Assembly (NCBI GenBank): GCA_934045905.1
Contig: OW203762.1
Coordinates: forward strand, 16,834,345 to 16,898,344
DNA from: Leuctra nigra
Lineage: Eukaryota; Arthropoda; Insecta; Plecoptera; Leuctridae
DNA length: 64,000 bases
Direction of reading: 5' to 3'
In this document: piece by piece, positions 51,411 to 64,000 of the stretch
Layout of the letters: the number at the start of each line of letters is the position of its first letter
Numbering within the stretch: the first letter of the stretch is position 1
Notes under the pieces: generated by a model
Told to the model about the DNA's origin: nothing
Seen by the model: the letters and a program-made list of their open reading frames with translations, nothing else
Databases searched by the model: none
Program-made: the position numbers and the translations under genes

Positions 51411-52139
51411 TTTGGATGTTAGCCGATTAGTTTCGCCAAGTTAAATTAACGTCGGGCCAACAATGATGGACTCCTGTGAAAGGCTTCTTCTGCCACGAAA
51501 GATGTGCGATGATGACGGCGGAAGTTGAAATCATACAAGTCGCACCTGCGCATGCTCAGCTCTGGGGCAACAACCAAACAAAACCCGCCAATGAACTGCT
51601 TGTTCTTACTTCTGCTCACAGATGGCGTTTAAACCTCTTTGCCAATCTTGAGCGGGAATTTTCAAACACTCACTAAAGTACTCAGTTCCATCAGGGTGGC
51701 TATTTCATAGCATCAGCGAAAGTTCTCTTAGGTTTTCAACAATCTAAGGCCTTAGTTTAAAAAATAATTTGCCCATATTATTTCACCATGAACGATGTGG
51801 ATGCTATTTGATGCACTGGCTTTTTTTCGGTATACTACTCACTCATTTTAACCGTTACAGAGCCGGTTACAGAGACGTTACATAGACGCGAAAAAAAACG
51901 CAATAATTTTGTCTTCAAAAAGGAGATTATCAAAGAAGATCAAAGAATATAAATTAGTCGAAGATTTTGGAAAGCTATTTTCGACCCAAATGACACATGG
52001 CATTACTAATTCTACACCTAACTATTCTTTATCTCGTTACAGCATGAATTCAATAAGGTGGTTTTACAGCATCAGATGATAATGCCAAAATATAGGTAGA
52101 AAAAAAATCTTTGTGACAAAATCTTAGTTATTGATATTG
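51411..52139. other. EF2 5' region and intergenic DNA
   Basis: 51411-51500 should hold the EF2 5' UTR and promoter on the minus strand. Beyond 51550 no gene is recognised. Confidence 0.4.
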
Positions 52140-52226
52140 ACAATAATAGACAACATCATAAATTATCTAGTTAGCTCTGCTTTTCAAAAATTTTCATATG
52201 CAGTACCGTGATCCAAGTATCTATTA

Positions 52227-54045
52227 CCATAAAAAACACTCCGTGTAAAAATACCCGCCAAGTCTCTTCAACTATAAAAAAATAGAAGAAATCTAAAAAT
52301 TCAACACTGAAAAGAAGTGATATCAAAAAATGAGCCAAGTCAAAACTTAATTTTAAAAACCAAAATATACTTGGCGCATCGTGTATATAAATAGTATAGA
52401 AGCATATGCCAAAAATTAAATGTACCTAAATATATATAATATACCTATAATGCCCTTAAAAACGATGCGCCAAGTATATTTTGGTTTTTAAAATTAAGTT
52501 TTGACTTGGCTCATTTTTTGATATCACTTCTTTTCAGTGTTGAATTTTTAGATTTCTTCTATTTTTTTATAGTTGAAGAGACTTGGCGGGTATTTTTAAA
52601 CGGAGTGTTTTTTTATGGGGATATCACTTATTTTTTTAGTTTATTTACACAACTTGTAACACACATCGGAGCAACAATGACCAATTACTTTTAAAAAATA
52701 CGCCATTTCCGAATTGGTTAATACGAAAAAATGTGTTTGGTGCTCAATATACCTAAGCTTAAAGTGATATTCCATGAAGAATTGCGCAAGCTTCGTTACA
52801 ATCAGTCCAGCCGTTTTCGAGATATGGTATCACTTCCGGTTTTCAAAATGGCGACTAAAATTACTGCCACATAGAATTTATTTCTATAAATGTTATGTAT
52901 CATTATAAGCCTTCTGAATATGTAGTTATTGTAGTAAGAGGTCATTTAAATCTAGTTCTTCATTTTCATGACGTCATTTCCGGTTTCGGTAATAGTACAT
53001 CTCTACTTTAACTATTGATATTCCATATAGATGACCGTCTGAATCATTTGGCGCTGGTTTAATTCCTAACGGTCTAGCTGTTTTCGAGATAATACGTCAC
53101 TTCCGGTTTCAAAATGGCGGCTTCCTGTTGGTTTTATAAAAAGGCACCTCAGACGCCAAAAGTGCACATGTGGTGAAAATTTCAGATCGATCGGCTCAGC
53201 CGTTTAGGCTGTGGCGGTGATTGCGGTGTTTCCTGATATCATCATCATCATCATCATCATCAGATCATAGAGATTCATATACTTACAGAGAGGGGCAAGT
53301 AGATAGCCAGCCTTGGTATGATGCGATGTACATTGTCAGGGTAGATCTGAGCATGCTCAGCCACCATCTTGGAGATTATTTCAAAAATTACTTTAAAAAT
53401 GGCACCCCCCTCGATTGTAATGTTGTTGGCAAGAGACTTGAATGTTACTTTGTACTAACCTTCAGTGCATACTTCACAGTAACAAACAACACAGAACAAA
53501 TAAATGTACAGTAAAAACAAGATATAATATTGTAATAGTCTTCTGATTCAAGTTAAAAACGTGTTTCTAGTAAGTTTAAAATTTGACAGCTCAAAGTAAT
53601 TTTTTCACTGCCTTCCGAATTAATTTTCCATTTCAGTGGCAGTGAATTATTAAATATCTCCAATATGGAGAAAAAGGATCTTTCAAAATTAGTCAAGCAT
53701 TAACCAGTAGTTACCCCTCTCTGTAATATATCTCTATGATCAGATCAAGATAGGTTTTAAAAGGGGTGTAATTTCACGTTTTTCACGGCCCTCTAGCTCG
53801 CAAACGGCATAACATATTGTTCCCTAATTTGGTATATGTAGTGGGGTGGGCCATAGCTCGAAATTAAGATATATCGCAACAATGTGAGATTTTCTAATTT
53901 TAAGATCCAGTAGGCCGAAAATGCCGTGTTGTTGCTTACAGTAAAAGTGGTTGGTCTGCTCCTCAGTTTATTATGCATATACGGTATGTTGAGTGAGTGT
54001 GAGTGTACGGTACGACTTGGCTGGGTGGAGCGACCGCTCCACTAG
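52227..54045 (+). mobile_element. Composite palindrome-plus-minisatellite element, copy B
   Basis: Starts with the CATAAAAAACACT palindrome (to about 52617), has fewer CTTCCGGTTT-AAAATGGCGGC units than copies A and C, and ends CGACCGCTCCACTAG. It carries the 473-bp element at 53266-53738; without that it is about 1.34 kb, so it is an internally deleted relative. ATC triplets border the inserted element. Confidence 0.7.
53266..53738. mobile_element. 473-bp TIR element, copy 2
   Basis: CATAGAGAT...ATCTCTATG with flanks ATCAGAT (53259-53265, 53739-53745), plus a shared C if 8 bp. Base-for-base identical to 31860-32332 as far as I can compare. Confidence 0.9.
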
Positions 54046-54584
54046 ATGGTTATGATCCATTGTTGAAAAACCATAATAGATACTTGGATCACGGTACTGC
54101 ATGTGAAATTTTTTGAAAAGCAGAGCTAACTAGATAATTTATGATGTTGCCTATTGTACTTATGGCAAAGATATTTGCGTGTGGAGCGAAGGCTATCCTC
54201 GACGTTAATCGATACACTCGACAAAACAAAAAATGATCGCTTAAATAATCTGCAGACTGCCTTAAAAATCTAAGATCGCACCATCATGAAGTCGGTCTAT
54301 TCGATCTCATTGTCTCACTCTAGTAAGGTGCCCCCTAATTTCATTTATAATAAATAACAAACAACGTTTGTTATGGAACCTGACTAGCAATCATTTAAAT
54401 TAATTCAACGATCATTTTTTCTTTTGCAAAGTGTAGGTATAGCCTTATAGGTATATACTCACATAGATGAAAAATGGAAGCACAAATCGTATGTTCTGTC
54501 TGTTTTGAGTGAAGAGAGCAAAATTGGGTAGGTAGATATAGGTATACAATAAAACACTTTACATTTTAAATAATAAATAGAGTA

Positions 54585-54590
54585 TTTATT
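54585..54590 (-). terminator. Polyadenylation signal of the C2HC finger gene
   Basis: AATAAA on the minus strand 181 bases beyond the stop codon at 54771. Confidence 0.6.
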
Positions 54591-54770
54591 ACAGAATTAA
54601 TAGCAACACTATAATGAAATCAGTCATCATTCCACCCGATTTATACCCAGCGTTAGCTATTGTGCTTTCAAATATATAGCCGTCTAAAATATATCCTCTG
54701 CATATCCCTGCAGTGCAGTGTTAGGTTGCTTCTAAAGTGATGAAGAGTATGATGGGGATGAAGAGGAGAG

Positions 54771-60717
<5,947 letters not shown>

Positions 60718-61183
60718 TTAACATTGTGACGTAACACCTGGGTGTGACCTTGAGTCGAATCGTGGTCGAATGAATGAAAATAGAGTAATCACAACGCCCG
60801 ACCTCTTGAGCTTGAGCATTATGGGTACTGGTTTCAGCTCGTTTGTTGACGCGGCAAGTTTGATTTAACCCGTAAATCCTATGGTGACGTCAACGCCCAA
60901 CCAGCTTCTATTTTGGACCTCACCCTAGGTATGCTTATAAGCAGATATACGCGATTATATCCCGAGGCTCTAGTGACGTCATCGGCGGTTATCTATGAAC
61001 AAGTATCGGTCAACTATTCATCCTGCGTTTGTTTACATAACCAACTGATATAATTAACTGAATAATTAACTGCTACTGGACCATAGATCACTGCCGATGA
61101 CGTCGCTAGAGCCTTGGGCATAATCGCTTATGAGCGTACAATTGACCTTCCTTGATTGGTACCTATGTGCGGGTAGTAGTGTT

Positions 61184-61722
61184 AAGGTCTGTTCGTTTTG
61201 CTTACTGCAGTTGCAGTAGCAGCAGCTTACAGTAGGCCCTGAGTAGCTTGCTGTACCAACACAAAACGAACGCATTTGCAGCAGGATGGCAGGCTGGCCT
61301 TTTCGTATTGGTTGGGAGGTTTGTGAATTTGGCGGGTAGAATGTAAAAATAAGTGAGGTTATGTTCTGCATTTATAGAATTCTTGTCTAATCCCAATGCA
61401 TTTTTATATAAATATGTATCATTTCATAACATATAACTAAACTAAACTCTGAAACAAATACTCATTTCCCTCCTCCTTAGGCGTTTTTTCACTATCCATC
61501 CATAAGAAACACATTTTACATTTCAAACATCGGCCATTTTGCCGCCTACTGCAAAGTTACTGCATTTACATCACCTCCCTACCCAGCTGTAAGAGCAGTC
61601 ACTGCGCAGCTACTGTCAGTGTCAAATCGAACACAATCGCAGTGACGGAACAGCAAGTTTGATGCAAAACGAACGGATTTGCAGTGAGCAGTAAAGTGCA
61701 GTAAGCAAAACGAACAGACCTT
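61184..61722. mobile_element. TIR MITE
   Basis: AAGGTCTGTTCGTTTTGCTT and AAGCAAAACGAACAGACCTT are perfect inverted ends, followed inward by ACTGCA words. Ends of this kind resemble PIF/Harbinger MITEs, but a 3-bp duplication was not resolved. Confidence 0.75.
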
Positions 61723-61763
61723 TTGACGTAATTATTTCATAAGTTATGATGTAATTCTATGTA

Positions 61764-61972
61764 CACTCGACAATTCATAAAACGGTATTTGAAAGAATTG
61801 GATTGTCTGAAAAAAATGTGTAGGCATCATCTGAAGAAGTCTATACTTACTCGTCATCTACCTCTAGTAGGTGAGCTCTGATTTCATTTATAATAAAAAG
61901 GATTGATTGTCAATGAACCTGACCAGCAGCCAATCTGTTTCGTTCAAATACCGTTTTATGAATTGTCGAGTG
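61764..61972. mobile_element. TA-flanked mariner-like MITE
   Basis: CACTCGACAATTCATAAAAC and GTTTTATGAATTGTCGAGTG ends with TA on both sides (61762-61763, 61973-61974). The complete reference copy for this family in the window. Confidence 0.85.
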
Positions 61973-62849
61973 TACCAAACAATGATATGAGTTGCACGAC
62001 AATATAGCATTTAGTGTAGGTTTTATTGTTTTAAAATTAGAATAATTCTATCGATACTTTGTAAATCGATTCATTGAAACTATTCATATCAGAACAATAA
62101 TAGAACGAGAATAATGCCAGCTCTTGTTGTACATAGACGGTGCAGAAATAAATTGCAAGCCAAGCTCAATTGATGTACTATCAATCAACATGTCTGGAAT
62201 ATGTTTTTATTGGCGTCCTTAGTTTTAACGGCTTTCAATAAAAAGTGTATCATTACTTCATTCCATTTAGAGATTGCCTTGTTCGAATGGCTTTTGCCTT
62301 GGTCAGTAATCAAACAAAATTAAAACAACCGAATGATTAATTGTCCACTGATGCGAATTTAAATACTGAGTGGACAAAACAAACCTTCAGCTGCGGGCGC
62401 CCGTTATCGCTTAATTATAAACTCGGCCCGTACAGTGCGTGCACGCACATGCTTGTCGTACAGTGCGTCGTACACGCAGTCACGCTCGCCGTACACTTGC
62501 GTCGCAAAACAGATCTTATGTTCAAGGCAAATTGAAATGTTACTGACCCCATCTCATTCTTTCTGAGTGATTATAATTGATTTAAAATTATTTGGGCTAA
62601 ATCAACAGCACTCCCGTACAAAGCAATGTGCATTTATAAGATGATGAAATGTGACAACTGACAAGATTGTTATTTTGTCTGCACCTATACATAAGAAAAG
62701 GTTTTCATTTGAATGATACTTTAGGCATAAGTTCAAACGATGACCAGAAAAATTTGAAGAATAATACTTCGATTTTTCATTCAACTTGCTCTATATTGTG
62801 CAGCTAAAAAATCGAGAAAATAGACGTCCGGACTTCTACTTCTAACACA

Positions 62850-63010
62850 GGGGGCCAATTCTTGAGATTCACGTTTTGAAACCGTTTTACGTTTACATGT
62901 TATAAAACTGGAAACAGTTGACAACTATCGGTTAGCTTTCAACTTTTTTACGTTTTAAACAATGAAACCGAGACACGGTTTCAAAACGTTAATCTCAAGA
63001 ATTGGCCCCC
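62850..63010. mobile_element. Foldback MITE
   Basis: GGGGGCCAATTCTTGAGATT and AATCTCAAGAATTGGCCCCC are perfect inverted ends. The interior (ACAGTTGACAACTATCGGTT) is shared with 34855-34990 in Mau2 intron 9. Confidence 0.8.
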
Positions 63011-64000
63011 AGAATTAAATAATACATACTGATTTTCTTTTAGTGAGGGCTGTTAGCACATGCATTTGGCAAAATAGTGCAAAATGTGATACTAATTTTT
63101 CCTTTGGCAGTCTTATAGAAAATTTTCCGCTCTTTTATAATTTCGATATCCTCAAAAAATCGGGCGGCCATTTTGGGCTCCATGGCTGTCCAAAGTACCA
63201 AAAAGAGTGAATTTCAGTATAATTATAATACTTTTGTAAATGTATTGTTCTTGTATAATAAACGATGTGTCAGGAAGGTATAGTAAAAAAATAAAAAGTC
63301 TAAGTCTAACCGAAGTTGTATTTATTCAAGATATTAAAGATGTCGGCGGGTAAGCTCTAAAATGACCACCATTTTCAGGTAATTCGTTTTTCAAGGTTGC
63401 TGTTGCTTATGTAGGTTCATATTATGGACCTTTATCTTAAAATTTGATGGATCACGAAATTCACCCTTTGGGGGGTGGGGGTGGAGGCCTAATCGTTTCG
63501 ATAACTGTAAAATAAGTTTCTTTCAAATAGTTTCAAAAATGACTTTCAAATACTGAGTTTTTTCCTTTGCTGAGTCATAGCATTTATTCAATTATTGCGT
63601 ATCACTATACAATGCGAGTAGGTAGTAAAATTAAAAATAACTAGATAAAAGTTCTACCCCGCTATTCAAATCAATAGTCATGTTTTGCCGGCAGCTCGCA
63701 AGTGGTGTATTGATTGCGAATGCAGATGTTTGAAGAAGTGTGTTTCAGTGGTGTATTCCCGTGTCAAGCAACTCGGATGGGTGTTATTATATTGATCATG
63801 TTCCATATGAGCACGAGGTCAATGTTACATATTGCACTTATAGCATGCATTATGAGGCGTTCGTAATATTATAATATCATACCGAGCTTTTATCTTATGC
63901 AAATTTGACGCGAGCGCAACTGCTCTACTTACTCTGGAATCAGATGCATTTGCATTTTTGATTTGATATTAACCTTCTTCGTCAATCCAAAAATTTTAAT
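63011..64000. other. Intergenic, no gene recognised
   Basis: A+T-rich DNA without convincing exons or element borders. 62000-62849 is likewise unassigned apart from a G+C-rich patch at about 62395-62515. Confidence 0.35.

Larger units (their letters stand above)
52140..54158. mobile_element. Foldback element split by copy B
   Basis: Arms of about 90 bp at 52140-52226 and 54068-54158 are inverted repeats (ATCATAAATTATCTAGTTAG; CCGTGATCCAAGTATCTATT). The centre is interrupted by composite element copy B. Originally it was probably a hairpin MITE of about 200 bp. Confidence 0.75.

Noticed and set aside
53221..53514. 97-codon frame with [18 protein letters not shown], also at 31542-32108
   Set aside because: The shared part is inside the 473-bp element and the start differs by insertion site; it has no domain resemblance, so I treat it as noncoding.

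Overview
The window is eukaryotic nuclear DNA, most probably from an insect. Genes are split by GT-AG introns, protein families are animal ones, and most of the sequence is introns and intergenic DNA packed with DNA transposons. A sap-feeding hemipteran such as a planthopper would fit the A+T-rich, MITE-dense sequence with many CTACCTAC-type tracts, but that is only a guess.

Layout. 1-3.7 kb: repeats, including a Helitron-like element. 3.8-6.2 kb (minus): a long exon with about 23 ankyrin repeats. 6.2-10.5 kb: foldback elements and a composite rolling-circle-like element with another element nested inside. 11.1-12.3 kb (plus): a two-exon gene for a small secreted Thr-rich protein. 13.0-16.3 kb (minus): a decayed Ly6/uPAR-like gene broken by frameshifts, a hAT-type insertion and a 15-unit 100-bp tandem array. 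19.15-35.6 kb (plus): a complete ten-exon Mau2 (cohesin loader) gene of 593 codons, its introns filled with nested transposons. 37.2-51.4 kb (minus, convergent with Mau2): a complete twelve-exon elongation factor 2 gene of 844 codons. 54.8-60.6 kb (minus): the last two exons of a C2HC zinc-finger gene. 61-64 kb: MITEs and unassigned sequence.

The main discovery is in the EF2 introns. Twelve segments, all on the EF2 sense strand, look like intronic snoRNAs. Three adjacent introns (9, 10, 11) each hold one C/D-box RNA; all three carry the same D' guide, complementary to a conserved 18S rRNA segment. Introns 5, 7 and 8 hold seven copies of one H/ACA-type RNA. Introns 2 and 3 each hold one copy of a second H/ACA-type RNA. 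The host makes a translation factor and the guests would modify rRNA, a common pairing in animals, but this number of paralogous guides in one host is unusual.

Transposon biology is also rich. There are two identical 473-bp elements with their own target duplications. An insertion four layers deep sits in the last Mau2 intron. Pre-insertion sites for two insertions are preserved in paralogous copies elsewhere in the window. One hAT-type element carries only a BED-like zinc finger ORF. Exon coordinates were derived by hand from splice signals, reading-frame continuity and family knowledge.
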